Origin: Planococcus maitriensis
Lineage (GTDB): Bacteria; Bacillota; Bacilli; Bacillales_A; Planococcaceae
Direction of reading: 5' to 3'
DNA length: 64,000 nucleotides
Assembly (NCBI RefSeq): GCF_003289925.1
Contig: NZ_QLZQ01000003.1
Coordinates: 62,001-126,000 of the forward strand
The notes beneath the pieces are model-generated. The model was not told where the DNA came from and did no database searches. It saw only the letters and a program-made list of their open reading frames with translations. Below are positions 41,107-51,833 of this stretch, piece after piece (positions within the stretch are counted from its first letter, which is position 1; each line of letters opens with the position of its first letter). The position numbers and the translations under genes were made by a program.

Positions 41107-42771
41107 ATGGCGATGACCGATTTGACGATTGCAAAAGAAGCGGCTATCCGGCCGATCCAGGAAATTGCACAGCAAGCCGGGATTGCGGAAGACGCGTTGG
41201 AGTTGTACGGGAAACACAAAGCGAAAATCGATGTGAACAAATTGCCGAACACCACGAAGGACGGAAAAGTCGTACTTGTGACGGCGATCAGCCCGACACC
41301 GGCAGGCGAAGGAAAATCAACGGTGACAGTGGGGCTTGCGGATGCATTAAGAAGAAGCGGCGAGTCGGTCATGGTGGCGCTTCGTGAGCCTTCCCTCGGG
41401 CCGGTCATGGGCATCAAAGGCGGCGCGACAGGCGGCGGCTTTGCGCAAGTATTGCCAATGGAAGACATCAACCTTCATTTCACGGGTGATATCCACGCCA
41501 TCACTTCGGCGAACAATGCGCTCGCTGCCTTGATCGATAACCATTTGCACCAAGGGAATGCGCTTCGCATCGACCCACGCCGCATTACATGGAAGCGTGC
41601 GCTGGACATGAACGACCGGGCGCTGCGCCACGTGACGATTGGTCTCGGCGGCCCTGCGCAAGGCGTGCCGCGTGAAGACGGCTTCGATATCACGGTCGCG
41701 TCGGAAATCATGGCGGTGCTGTGCCTCGCCACTTCTCGGGAAGATTTGAAAGAACGCTTGGCCCGCATGGTCATCGGCTATACGTATGATCGCGAGCCGG
41801 TCACAGTGAGAGATTTGGAAGCCCAAGGTGCGCTCGCGCTGCTCTTGAAAGAAGCTTTCAAGCCAAATTTGGTGCAAACGATCGAAGGGACACCGGCGAT
41901 CGTTCACGGCGGCCCGTTCGCCAACATCGCCCATGGCTGCAATTCCTTGATGGCGACGAACACGGCGAGAAGCCTGGCGGATGTCGTAGTCACAGAGGCG
42001 GGCTTCGGCGCGGACCTTGGCGCCGAGAAATTCATGCACATCAAATCACGCAAAGGCGGCTTCCATCCGGATGCGGTCGTCATCGTTGCGACGGTGCGTG
42101 CGCTGAAAATGCACGGCGGGGTGGATAAGAAAGAACTTGGAGCGGAAGACGCGGATGCCGTTCGCCGCGGCATCGTCAATTTGGCGAAGCATGTGGAAAC
42201 GATCCGCCAGTTCGGCATCGAGCCGGTCGTGGCACTCAATCGCTTTATGGGCGATAGCGCTGCGGAACTCGCGCACGTGATGGACTGGGCGGAAGCGGAA
42301 GGAGTCGCGATCGCGCTGACGGAAGTATGGGGCAAAGGGGGCGCCGGCGGGCTTGAACTTGCAGAACTCGTCAAACGGCAACTCGATAAAGGCGCTGATT
42401 TCGGCTATCTGTATGCAGAAGAAGACGCCGTTGAAGAAAAGCTGCGGACGATCGTGCAAAAAGTCTACGGCGGTGCGGATGTCCAATTGACGGATAAAGC
42501 AAAGAAACAATTGGCCGAACTGAAAAAGTACGGCTGGGACGCATTGCCGATCTGCATGGCGAAGACTCAGTATTCCTTATCCGACCAGCCGAAATTGCTC
42601 GGGCGCCCGGAAGGCTTTACGGTGACAATCCGCGAATTGATCCCGAAACTTGGCGCAGGATTCATCGTCTGCCTGACAGGAGATATCATGACCATGCCAG
42701 GCTTGCCGAAATCGCCTGCCGCACTGAATATGGATGTGGCGGAAGACGGGCAAGCGCTCGGATTGTTCTGA
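41107..42771 (+). CDS. fhs: Formate-tetrahydrofolate ligase
   Basis: This 554-residue enzyme makes 10-formyl-THF from formate, THF and ATP, feeding purine and Met-tRNA formylation. The P-loop reads TPAGEGKST, followed by the family segments [20 protein letters not shown] and [18 protein letters not shown] (both within 20 residues). The length fits the family. The start is ATG at 41107, with 41113 as an alternative; the upstream site (GTTGGGA) is weak. The next small gene overlaps its stop (TGATG). Confidence 0.94.
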   Translation: MAMTDLTIAKEAAIRPIQEIAQQAGIAEDALELYGKHKAKIDVNKLPNTTKDGKVVLVTAISPTPAGEGKSTVTVGLADALRRSGESVMVALREPSLGPVMGIKGGATGGGFAQVLPMEDINLHFTGDIHAITSANNALAALIDNHLHQGNALRIDPRRITWKRALDMNDRALRHVTIGLGGPAQGVPREDGFDITVASEIMAVLCLATSREDLKERLARMVIGYTYDREPVTVRDLEAQGALALLLKEAFKPNLVQTIEGTPAIVHGGPFANIAHGCNSLMATNTARSLADVVVTEAGFGADLGAEKFMHIKSRKGGFHPDAVVIVATVRALKMHGGVDKKELGAEDADAVRRGIVNLAKHVETIRQFGIEPVVALNRFMGDSAAELAHVMDWAEAEGVAIALTEVWGKGGAGGLELAELVKRQLDKGADFGYLYAEEDAVEEKLRTIVQKVYGGADVQLTDKAKKQLAELKKYGWDALPICMAKTQYSLSDQPKLLGRPEGFTVTIRELIPKLGAGFIVCLTGDIMTMPGLPKSPAALNMDVAEDGQALGLF

Positions 42772-42992
42772 TGGCAGCCAGCGTGCAAATCGTGGATTAT
42801 GTCGAACAAGGCCAATCCCTTTATATTCAATTGAAGGTGATTGATGCAGAGACTGGGACGGCAGTTGAAGGCGAGGTCCGTTTTCTTGGGGAGTTGCTAT
42901 ACGGGGAATTGATCCACGAAAAGAAATCGCCGCTGGCAGATCCGGTGCGCATCGAAACGATCGCTTATTTAAAAACCCATTTCGGAAGATGA
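42771..42992 (+). CDS. Small protein coupled to fhs
   Basis: This 73-residue product begins one base inside the fhs stop (TGATG), so reinitiation is likely. It has a beta-rich N-terminus (VQIVDYVEQGQSLYIQLKVIDAE in two strands) and ends RIETIAYLKTHFGR. I do not recognise the family. A terminator follows 10 nt later inside the same transcript, supporting a real co-transcribed gene. Confidence 0.6.
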   Translation: MAASVQIVDYVEQGQSLYIQLKVIDAETGTAVEGEVRFLGELLYGELIHEKKSPLADPVRIETIAYLKTHFGR

Positions 42993-43008
42993 TTTCCGAA
43001 GTGGGTTT
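42973..43008 (+). terminator. Rho-independent terminator
   Basis: AAACCCATTTCGGAA pairs with TTTCCGAAGTGGGTTT, a 15-bp stem around a short loop, overlapping the end of the small gene. The following T tract is weak. Confidence 0.75.
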
Positions 43009-43127
43009 ATCTTTGATCTTTAGTGACTGAATATTCAATTATTTATGGTCGCTTTTATGCTGAATGTGCTAAGGTGAAAGAAATGAATCGCCTGAATGAA
43101 CAATCGATTCAAAAAGGAGCGGTTGCC

Positions 43128-44411
43128 ATGAAACTGCAGTCTACACGAAGCCAGCAGAAGCATTTATCGGTGGCGGCGTATAACGGAGGGTTTGCGCTGG
43201 TGCGGGAGATGCGTTATTTGAAATCGGACGGGCCAGTGGAGGAAGTGCAATTCCTGGATGTTGCCGAACGGGTGGAGACGGATTCGATCATTGTGAAAGG
43301 GCTCGATGTCCTGGAGCAGAATTACGACTATGACCTGGTCAGCAAAGGGAAATTATTGGAACGCTATATCAACCGCCATGTCCATGTGCGGAACAGCGAA
43401 ACCGGGGAAGAGCTGGAGATGCGCCTGCTCAGCGTGTCGGAATGCATCATCGGCGAACGGGCCGATACAAAGGAAATCGTCATCGATCCAGCCGGGGAAC
43501 TGATTCTTCCGGCATTGCCGGAAGGCTTATTGCTGAAGCCGGCACTGGTGTGGAAAATCGCGCCAGCAGCTGTGGACCAGGAGATCAGGGTTTCGTATTT
43601 GACGAAAAGCCTGGAATGGCACGCCCATTACACATTGGAAATCCAAGATAAAGGGTTTCAATTTGATGGTTGGGTGAAAATACTGAATCATAGCGGTGCA
43701 CATTACGAAAAGGCAGAGCTTGCTTTGGTGGCAGGAGAAGTCCACCGGGAAGAGCTCCTGAATAATGGCGATTCGCCGATTTTGTATTCGCGCATGCAAG
43801 AGTCCTTGATTACAGCGGAAACATTGCCGGACCGTCTTGTCTACCGGATCAACCGGCCAGTCACCGTCATGAACGAACAGCTCAAGCAATTAGTCCTATT
43901 CTCGGCAAATGGCGCACAATTCAAACGGGCTTATCAGGTGAGGTCAGGTGATACGCATGCCGATGTCAAACTGGAATTTTCCAATTCGATTGAAAATGGG
44001 CTCGGCATGCCGCTTCCGGAAGGCGTGGTGAAAGTATACGAATCCGGGGATTCAGGGGAAGTGTTTTTCACAGGCGAAGATCGAATCGAACATACGGCGG
44101 CTGGCAAAAACCTGCGCATCCACGTCGGGAAAGCGCTCGACATCACGAGCGACAGTTATGAAAAACTGCGCGAAAAGCACGGCGTCCATGAATACATCAC
44201 CTATGTGTACAAACTTGAAAATGAAAAAACGGAAAGTATCCGTTTACTGGTCGAACACGTTATTTTCGAGCCCATTTGGGAAATGGAATCGTCCAGCCAT
44301 GATTATGAGCGGAAAAGCAGTTCGGAAGTTGAATTTGTCGTGCGGATCCAGCCCGAAACTACCGTTGAATTGGAGTTCACGTACAAAGTCGATAAACGGC
44401 GCGAGGGGTGA
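43128..44411 (+). CDS. DUF4139-like protein
   Basis: This 427-residue protein has an N-terminal beta-rich domain (LSVAAYNGGFALVREMRYL onward). A region like DUF4139 follows from about residue 170, with VSYLTKSLEWHAHYTLEIQ as the most typical segment. There is no signal or membrane segment. The molecular role of the family is unknown. The ATG at 43128 follows AAAGGAGCGGTTGCC; the frame is open to 43023, but this site marks the start. The TspO gene follows after 27 nt and may be co-transcribed. Confidence 0.72.
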   Translation: MKLQSTRSQQKHLSVAAYNGGFALVREMRYLKSDGPVEEVQFLDVAERVETDSIIVKGLDVLEQNYDYDLVSKGKLLERYINRHVHVRNSETGEELEMRLLSVSECIIGERADTKEIVIDPAGELILPALPEGLLLKPALVWKIAPAAVDQEIRVSYLTKSLEWHAHYTLEIQDKGFQFDGWVKILNHSGAHYEKAELALVAGEVHREELLNNGDSPILYSRMQESLITAETLPDRLVYRINRPVTVMNEQLKQLVLFSANGAQFKRAYQVRSGDTHADVKLEFSNSIENGLGMPLPEGVVKVYESGDSGEVFFTGEDRIEHTAAGKNLRIHVGKALDITSDSYEKLREKHGVHEYITYVYKLENEKTESIRLLVEHVIFEPIWEMESSSHDYERKSSSEVEFVVRIQPETTVELEFTYKVDKRREG

Positions 44412-44438
44412 GACTATTAGAATGAGGAGGCGAATGCC

Positions 44439-44936
44439 ATGGAAGTCGCATCAGTCAATGGGCGTATACATGTGAGGAACCTGGCCGCGAGCATACTCGT
44501 CCCGGTCGTCGGCGGGTCGATTGTCGGAGCGCTTGCCAATAGAGGCACCCGCGAGCAATACGAGCGGCTGAAAAATCCTTCGTTTGCACCGCTGGGCTGG
44601 GTTTTCCCGGCCGTCTGGACAGTGCTTTACAAAATGATGGGTGTCGCCAAGTACCGCGCGCAAGAAACGGCCAAATCGCTTGGGCGGGAGCGGCAAGTGC
44701 TGGCTCCATATGAACTTCAGCTCGGCTTGAATTTCCTGTGGTCGTTTTTATTCTTTAAATGGGGGCTCCGGGGGGCGGCGCTCGCCGAAATGGCGGCGCT
44801 TCTCGGTGCAGTCATCTGGGCGGCGTATAAATTCTATCAAGTCGACCGGCTGGCCGGCAGTTTGCTGGTGCCATATATCGCCTGGGTGGCGTTTGCCCTG
44901 GGGTTGAATTATTCATTCTGGCAGCTGAATAAATGA
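44439..44936 (+). CDS. TspO/MBR family membrane protein
   Basis: This 165-residue integral membrane protein has five hydrophobic helices and the TspO motifs: NPSFAPLGWVFPAVWTVLYKMMGVA in two parts (PSFAPLGWVFP and WTVLYKMMG), then LQLGLNFLWSFLFF. The family binds porphyrins and in Bacillus can degrade protoporphyrin in light. The gene pairs with the DUF4139-like gene upstream. GGAGG lies 8 nt before the ATG, and a terminator follows. Confidence 0.9.
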   Translation: MEVASVNGRIHVRNLAASILVPVVGGSIVGALANRGTREQYERLKNPSFAPLGWVFPAVWTVLYKMMGVAKYRAQETAKSLGRERQVLAPYELQLGLNFLWSFLFFKWGLRGAALAEMAALLGAVIWAAYKFYQVDRLAGSLLVPYIAWVAFALGLNYSFWQLNK

Positions 44937-44942
44937 TTGCCC

Positions 44943-44978
44943 AAAGTGCCGGAATCCCAAGCGGTTCCGGCACTTTTG
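44943..44978. terminator. Rho-independent terminator
   Basis: AAAGTGCCGGAA pairs with TTCCGGCACTTT around a 10-nt loop. Confidence 0.85.
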
Positions 44979-45152
44979 TCCATTTTTTGACCTGGTTTTA
45001 AAAAAGTATTGCAAACACTGCAAACTGTTAAAAAATTATGATGCATAGCGGGAGGAAAACGACTACAATGAAGGAAGTTGACAACGTTCGAGGCATGGCC
45101 TTTTTGGGACTGTTGGAATCAACGCAGTTGAATGGTATCAGGAGGGAAATCA

Positions 45153-46124
45153 ATGTTAAAAGATGTGTTTATCGGCTTGTCTCAAAACCGTCTCCTTACG
45201 GCTGCGGCCAAAAAGTACGGCTTGAAATTAGGTGCCCAAACCGTAGTGGCGGGGACCAATATTGAAGAGACCATTAAAAGTATCCGAAGCTTGAATGCGC
45301 AGGGAATCAGCGCGACAGTAGATAACCTGGGTGAATTCGTGTTCGAAAGGGAAGCGGCGCTCGAAGCGAAAGAGAATATCATGGATATGATCGAAGCGAT
45401 CCACAAGAATAAAGTCGATGCCCATATTTCCTTGAAACCGACTCAGCTCGGGCTGGATATCGATTATGGCTTCTGCCTGGAAAACTTGAAGGAAATTGTC
45501 GCCCTTGCCCATAATTATGGCATGCACATCAATATCGATATGGAGGATTACGGGCATGTCCAGCCTTCGTACGATCTTTTGAATACGCTTTCGAAAGACT
45601 ACGATAATATCGGGACCGTCATCCAAGCGTATTTCTTCCGTGCAATGGACGACATAAAGGAACACAAAGATTTGCGTTTGCGCATCGTCAAAGGCGCTTA
45701 TAAAGAGCCGGCAGATGTGGCTTACCAGACGCGTGAAGAAATCGACGAAAACTTCATCAAATTGATCGAGTACCATTTGCTGAACGGCAAATTCACGTCG
45801 ATCGCCACACACGACCATAACATCATCAATCATGTCGAGGCTTTCATCAAAGAACATGATATTTCATACGATAAATTCGAATTCCAGATGCTTTACGGAT
45901 TCCGCAAAGAATTGCAGCGCGAACTCGCGAATAAAGGCTACAACTTCTGCACATACGTGCCGTTCGGCGATGACTGGTATGCATATTTCATGCGCCGCCT
46001 GGCAGAGCGCCCGCAAAACTTGAATCTCGTATTCAAGCAAGTATTCACCAAAAAGAACAATATCGCCATCGGGGCGCTTGCCGGAGCATTCATCTTGGGC
46101 CGCGCCACCAAAAAGCGCAAGTAA
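45153..46124 (+). CDS. Proline dehydrogenase, copy 1
   Basis: This 323-residue FAD enzyme oxidises proline to pyrroline-5-carboxylate and passes electrons to the quinone pool. The TIM-barrel motifs are seen: SLKPTQLGLDID, NIDMEDYGHVQPSYDLL, RLRIVKGAYKEPADVAYQTR, SIATHDHNI, FQMLYGFRKELQRELA and the flavin/proline region PFGDDWYAYFMRRLAERPQN. No P5C dehydrogenase is adjacent. AGGAGGG lies 6 nt before the ATG at 45153. A paralog lies at 51834-52745. Confidence 0.93.
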   Translation: MLKDVFIGLSQNRLLTAAAKKYGLKLGAQTVVAGTNIEETIKSIRSLNAQGISATVDNLGEFVFEREAALEAKENIMDMIEAIHKNKVDAHISLKPTQLGLDIDYGFCLENLKEIVALAHNYGMHINIDMEDYGHVQPSYDLLNTLSKDYDNIGTVIQAYFFRAMDDIKEHKDLRLRIVKGAYKEPADVAYQTREEIDENFIKLIEYHLLNGKFTSIATHDHNIINHVEAFIKEHDISYDKFEFQMLYGFRKELQRELANKGYNFCTYVPFGDDWYAYFMRRLAERPQNLNLVFKQVFTKKNNIAIGALAGAFILGRATKKRK

Positions 46125-46127
46125 ACA

Positions 46128-46155
46128 AAGGCGTCTCTTCCGGAGGCGCCTTTTT
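46128..46155 (+). terminator. Rho-independent terminator
   Basis: AAGGCGTCTC pairs with GGAGGCGCCTT around a 4-nt loop with one G-T pair, then T5. Confidence 0.85.
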
Positions 46156-46183
46156 CAATTGCTAAATGTGGAGGAATGTATGC

Positions 46184-46600
46184 ATGTATAAAACAACGAT
46201 CACCCCGCGCGTATCCGAGACCGATGCGGTCGGCCATATCAACAACACGAGTTTGCCGGTCTGGTTCGAAGCGGGCCGCAACCCGCTTTTTGAATTGTTT
46301 ACGCCGGACCACGATTTCGCCAAGTGGAAAATGGTCATCGTCAAAACGACGCTCGAATTCACCGGGCAAGTGTATTTCGGGAAAGACGCTGAAATCCATA
46401 CCTGGGTCGAGCGCATCGGCAACAGCAGCCTCGAGTTGTACGAGGAGCTGTACCAGGAAGGGCGCCTATGCGCAAAAAACCGGGCCGTCTACGTAAACTT
46501 CAATCTGTCACAGCAGCACAGCGAACCGATCCCGGCCCCGATTCGCGCTGAACTGAGCAAGCATCTGCGTGAGACTAGCGAAAATCAAGAGGGATTCTGA
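46184..46600 (+). CDS. 4HBT-type acyl-CoA thioesterase
   Basis: This 138-residue hotdog protein has the 4-hydroxybenzoyl-CoA thioesterase-type opening TPRVSETDAVGHINNTSLPVWF, in which the Asp near residue 13 is the likely catalytic acid. It continues with KTTLEFTGQVYFGKD and a C-terminal helix. The natural thioester is unknown. GGAGG lies 9 nt before the ATG at 46184. It stands alone. Confidence 0.87.
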   Translation: MYKTTITPRVSETDAVGHINNTSLPVWFEAGRNPLFELFTPDHDFAKWKMVIVKTTLEFTGQVYFGKDAEIHTWVERIGNSSLELYEELYQEGRLCAKNRAVYVNFNLSQQHSEPIPAPIRAELSKHLRETSENQEGF

Positions 46601-46624
46601 ATAGTTTTTTAATTAAGGCAGCTC

Positions 46625-46652
46625 TTGAAAGAGTGTTTTGGCGTGCTATAAT
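46625..46652 (+). promoter_or_regulatory. Promoter of xpt-pbuX
   Basis: TTGAAA (46625-46630) and TATAAT (46647-46652) are 16 nt apart. The riboswitch aptamer begins about 14 nt after the expected start point. Confidence 0.75.
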
Positions 46653-46672
46653 AAGTGCATTCAAAAACAATA

Positions 46673-46745
46673 TTCACTCATATAATAGCGGGAATATGGC
46701 CCGCAAGTTTCTACCGGTCCGCCGTAAACGGACTGACTATGAGAA
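46673..46745 (+). promoter_or_regulatory. Guanine-type purine riboswitch aptamer
   Basis: The sequence follows the xpt aptamer closely: ACTCATATAATAGCGGG, ATATGGCCCGCAAGTTTCTACC, and GACTATGAG. P1 pairs CTCAT with ATGAG. The loops L2 (GAATATGG) and L3 (CCGTAAAC) are the usual kissing loops. The ligand-selecting base at 46737 is C, the guanine/hypoxanthine form, not the adenine form. Confidence 0.95.
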
Positions 46746-46808
46746 GCAATGGAACGGAAAGAAACTGCCTATTCTTTTAGGCGGCTTCCTTTTGCGTTTC
46801 CTTTCGGC

Positions 46809-48805
<1,997 letters not shown>

Positions 48806-48814
48806 TCAATCGAA

Positions 48815-48852
48815 AAAAGCTGTCCTTCGCTTAAAGCGACGGGACAGCTTTT
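48815..48852. terminator. Bidirectional terminator
   Basis: AAAAGCTGTCC pairs with GGGACAGCTTTT, with an inner TCGCT/AGCGA arm. It overlaps the end of the converging esterase gene. Confidence 0.85.
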
Positions 48853-49843
48853 ATTTTTGCGCCTGGCTTTTTTCAAGCAGAAATTCCAATGTTTTCTGGA
48901 GGGTTTCCTGGCCGTCGTTCGTATCCAAGGCGTATTGATATTCATGCTTCAGGTTCTTATTGGTGCCACGGAAGAAGACGTCGGTGACATCGACGCCTTT
49001 GGCACGCAGGCTATCGGCCAGTGCGACCGATTGCGGCTCCAGCGGGTCGGCGTCGCCGGCTGATATGAAGACATCCGGATAAGCAGGGGTGACGTGCTGG
49101 ATTGTCGACATTTCATGTATATTGCCGAATGTCTCGAAACTTTCTGTGCCCGTATAGGCGTTCAGGAAAAAGTCGATATTCGGGAAGCCGGACTCGCGGA
49201 CGGTTTCCATATCATACAGCCCGCAGAACAGCAACGCCCCGCGCATCTGTCCCGAAGAAACGGCTGGAGCCAGATCCATCGTTTCGGCAAGGGCAGGGGT
49301 GGATTGCAAGGCTGCCAGCTGGCTGGCGATCTGCGCGCCGGCAGAATCCCCGCCGACAAAAATCCGTTCCATATCGCCGCCATACTGTGCAGCAGATCCA
49401 TTCAAGAACTTCAAGGCTTCATTGGCCTGGATGACAGGGCCCGGATATAATTGGCCGGGCGCCAGTGCATAGTCGATATTGGCGACAAGATAGCCGTCGT
49501 TCGCCAGTGTCATCCCGTAATCCTGGCGGCTGTCTTTGGAGCCGCCGATAAAGCCGCCGCCATGGATCCATAAGATGACGGGCAAGGGGCCGGTAGCACC
49601 TTTCGGGTAGTAGAGATCCATGAAGGCGTTGTCGGATGCATGGTAGCGGATGTCTTTGACGACTTCGACATGGGAAGCGATTTCCGCGATATTCGGTGGC
49701 GGGCTGTAGATCGCGGAGCCAATGATCGGCGGGGCGCTTTGTTCTTCTGTTAAATGGCTGGCCAGTACGAATCCTGCAGAAGCCAGGAATATCCCTGCGA
49801 GAAGTGCGATTATTTTGTTGGAAATGGGTCGTTTGCGTTTCAT
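48851..49843 (-). CDS. Alpha/beta hydrolase, hormone-sensitive-lipase-like esterase
   Basis: This 330-residue protein begins with a positively charged stretch and one hydrophobic segment (IIALLAGIFLASAGFVLA), a signal anchor that places the enzyme outside the membrane. The hydrolase domain has the oxyanion motif WIHGGGFIGG, nucleophile Ser in GGDSAGAQIA, Asp in SAGDADPLEP and His in LKHEYQYAL. It is probably a carboxylesterase. The ATG at 49843 follows AGAGG; two earlier in-frame ATG codons have weaker sites. Confidence 0.87.
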   Translation of the reverse strand: MKRKRPISNKIIALLAGIFLASAGFVLASHLTEEQSAPPIIGSAIYSPPPNIAEIASHVEVVKDIRYHASDNAFMDLYYPKGATGPLPVILWIHGGGFIGGSKDSRQDYGMTLANDGYLVANIDYALAPGQLYPGPVIQANEALKFLNGSAAQYGGDMERIFVGGDSAGAQIASQLAALQSTPALAETMDLAPAVSSGQMRGALLFCGLYDMETVRESGFPNIDFFLNAYTGTESFETFGNIHEMSTIQHVTPAYPDVFISAGDADPLEPQSVALADSLRAKGVDVTDVFFRGTNKNLKHEYQYALDTNDGQETLQKTLEFLLEKSQAQK

Positions 49844-50045
49844 GGTTTCCATCCTCTGCATGGCGAATATACCTGAAGTTCAATCAAGCTTACTGACATC
49901 CTATCACGTGCCGTGCAGCTCCTCAAAAGATTAACTGTCATGGAAATGAAACGGAACTGTAAGGTGTTGGGGGTTCAGAGCCCGGCAAATCGGGTATTTA
50001 GAGGAGAGGCCGATGGGTCATTTTAAGAGTTGGAGGAGGGTTTTC

Positions 50046-50783
50046 ATGTTCGGGTTGAGCGATTTGATAGCACTGGTCATATCTGCATTTATCATTTTAC
50101 CGGTCGTTGTCTTTATCCGGGAAGCGGGTTATTTAATCGTCAGCTTTTTGTTAGGCGCAAAGAATCCGCGGTTGACAATCGGTTCAGGCCCCCGAGTCTT
50201 CAAGATCGGCATGTTTGACGTGAGGAAATATTATCACTTGTACAGTTGGTTTGCCTATGATGATTTGAAAAGGCAAAGCAAATTCGCATATATCATGCTT
50301 TACGCCGGCCCAATCTTAGCGAATGTGATCGTGGCAGTTGTCATCAACGCCTTGGTCGCAAACCAAATATTGGATCAATATGAAACGTTCTGGAACCGTT
50401 TCGTCTTCTACGGTTTCTATTTTGTGCTGTTTGACGCTGTCCCGATGAAAACGGCGAACGGCATGCCGAACAACGGCATGATCATCTATGAGATGCTGCG
50501 TTACGGGAAACGCACGGATTACAATGACGAGCCGTTCTTGCCTTCGACGACAGAAGTGGAAGAGCAATACGAAGAGGAAATGGAGAAAGTGGAAGAAATG
50601 AAGGAAAACCAGAAGGATATTGTCGAAGATGACGAAGATTATTCTGCAGAACAGCAGGAAAAAGAGCGCCGCGAGAAAGCGGACATCGAAGACGGCAAGG
50701 AGCAGGATAAGGAGGATTTGAAAGAAGCGGAAAGGCTGACCATTAAGCAACATAAGGAACGGAAAGACCAGATGCCCGATTGA
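50046..50783 (+). CDS. Degenerate M50 (site-2-protease-like) membrane protein with acidic coiled-coil tail
   Basis: This 245-residue protein has the layout of an S2P/M50 metalloprotease. The first helix carries FIREAGYLIVSFLLG where active enzymes have HExGH. A third-helix motif AGPILANVIVAVVI matches the usual GPxxN segment. A last helix carries DAVPMKTANGMPNNG where NxxPxxxLDG is expected. Zinc ligands are thus replaced by Arg25, Tyr29 and Asn, so it is likely a pseudoprotease. Residues 160-245 are a Glu/Lys-rich coiled coil. An alternative ATG at 50013 also has a ribosome-binding site. Confidence 0.7.
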   Translation: MFGLSDLIALVISAFIILPVVVFIREAGYLIVSFLLGAKNPRLTIGSGPRVFKIGMFDVRKYYHLYSWFAYDDLKRQSKFAYIMLYAGPILANVIVAVVINALVANQILDQYETFWNRFVFYGFYFVLFDAVPMKTANGMPNNGMIIYEMLRYGKRTDYNDEPFLPSTTEVEEQYEEEMEKVEEMKENQKDIVEDDEDYSAEQQEKERREKADIEDGKEQDKEDLKEAERLTIKQHKERKDQMPD

Positions 50784-50846
50784 ACTTGAAAGCGTGAGTA
50801 TCGGATTGATATGATAGTCATGTCGAAAAAGAGGGAGAGAATATAC

Positions 50847-51785
50847 ATGGGTGAAAAAACGCAAGGCATTCATCATATTACAGCCATAGTGGGTGAAGCG
50901 CAGGAAAACACTGATTTTTACGCAGGGGTGCTGGGCATGCGCCTGGTCAAGAAAACGGTGAACTTCGACGATCCGGGTACATACCATTTGTATTTCGGGA
51001 ACGACGAAGGATCGCCCGGCACCATCATGACCTTTTTCCCCTGGGGTAAAGCCTATCAAGGAAAAGTGGGAGACGGCCAAGTCGGCGTCACGGCTTTCGC
51101 TGTTCCGGAAGGCGCCTTTGCATTTTGGCGCAGCCGCCTGGAAAGCCATAATGTTTCGTTTGAAGAGCAAACGCGCTTTGGCGAATCGTATTTGCGTTTT
51201 AAAGACCCGCACGGCCTTCAGCTGGAATTGGTTGAACGGGGAATGGGCGAAGCGAGCGGATGGACCGGAGGCGGCATTACACAAGGCAATGCCATCAAAG
51301 GTTTTGCCGGAGCTGTATTGTTTACGGCCAATGCGGCCAAAACTGCCGAATTATTGGAAGAAGTGATCGGTTTCGCCCGCACAGAAGAGCAAGGCGATTA
51401 TGTCCGCTTTGTCGCGGATGGCACGATCGGCAACATATTGGATGTCAAGCAGACCCGTGTCGGCACTGGCCAGATGGGTGTCGGGACCGTTCACCACATC
51501 GCATTCCGTGCGGACGACGATGTCGATCAACTGGAATGGAAAAATCGGGTCGAAGCTTACGGGTTAGGCGTCACGCCTGTCCAGGACCGCAATTATTTCA
51601 GGTCGATTTATTTTCGTGAATATGGCGATCTGCTGTTTGAAATTGCCACCGACCCGCCAGGCTTCACGATCGATGAAAGCCCGGACGCGCTCGGTGAGGA
51701 ATTGAAATTGCCGAAGCAATACGAGCAGTACCGGAAACGCTTGTTGGCGGAACTGCCCCCAGTGTATGCGCGCCCGCTTGAATAG
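50847..51785 (+). CDS. Ring-cleaving dioxygenase, MhqO/MhqE-like (VOC)
   Basis: This 312-residue protein consists of two vicinal-oxygen-chelate repeats. Metal ligands are expected in GIHHITAIVG (His), GVGTVHHIAFRAD (His) and the C-terminal GDLLFEIATDPPG (Glu). It resembles the Bacillus Mhq enzymes that break down catechols and hydroquinones after quinone stress. No MhqR-like regulator or operator is seen nearby. GAGGGAGAG lies 7 nt before the ATG at 50847; an upstream frame start at 50811 has no site. Confidence 0.88.
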   Translation: MGEKTQGIHHITAIVGEAQENTDFYAGVLGMRLVKKTVNFDDPGTYHLYFGNDEGSPGTIMTFFPWGKAYQGKVGDGQVGVTAFAVPEGAFAFWRSRLESHNVSFEEQTRFGESYLRFKDPHGLQLELVERGMGEASGWTGGGITQGNAIKGFAGAVLFTANAAKTAELLEEVIGFARTEEQGDYVRFVADGTIGNILDVKQTRVGTGQMGVGTVHHIAFRADDDVDQLEWKNRVEAYGLGVTPVQDRNYFRSIYFREYGDLLFEIATDPPGFTIDESPDALGEELKLPKQYEQYRKRLLAELPPVYARPLE

Positions 51786-51791
51786 CAAATA

Positions 51792-51829
51792 GAAAAGCAG
51801 CCCGGGTTTTCAACCCGGGCTGCTTTTTC
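51792..51829. terminator. Bidirectional terminator
   Basis: A stem of about 17 bp (GAAAAGCAGCCCGGGTT with its complement) closes a TTCA loop between the convergent dioxygenase and proline dehydrogenase genes. Confidence 0.93.
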
Positions 51830-51833
51830 GGTT

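Noticed and set aside
45038-45265. Possible leader peptide ORF upstream of proline dehydrogenase 1
   Set aside because: The frame runs far into the dehydrogenase gene, its product has no regular composition, and no attenuator hairpin lies between; the dehydrogenase has its own strong site at 45140.
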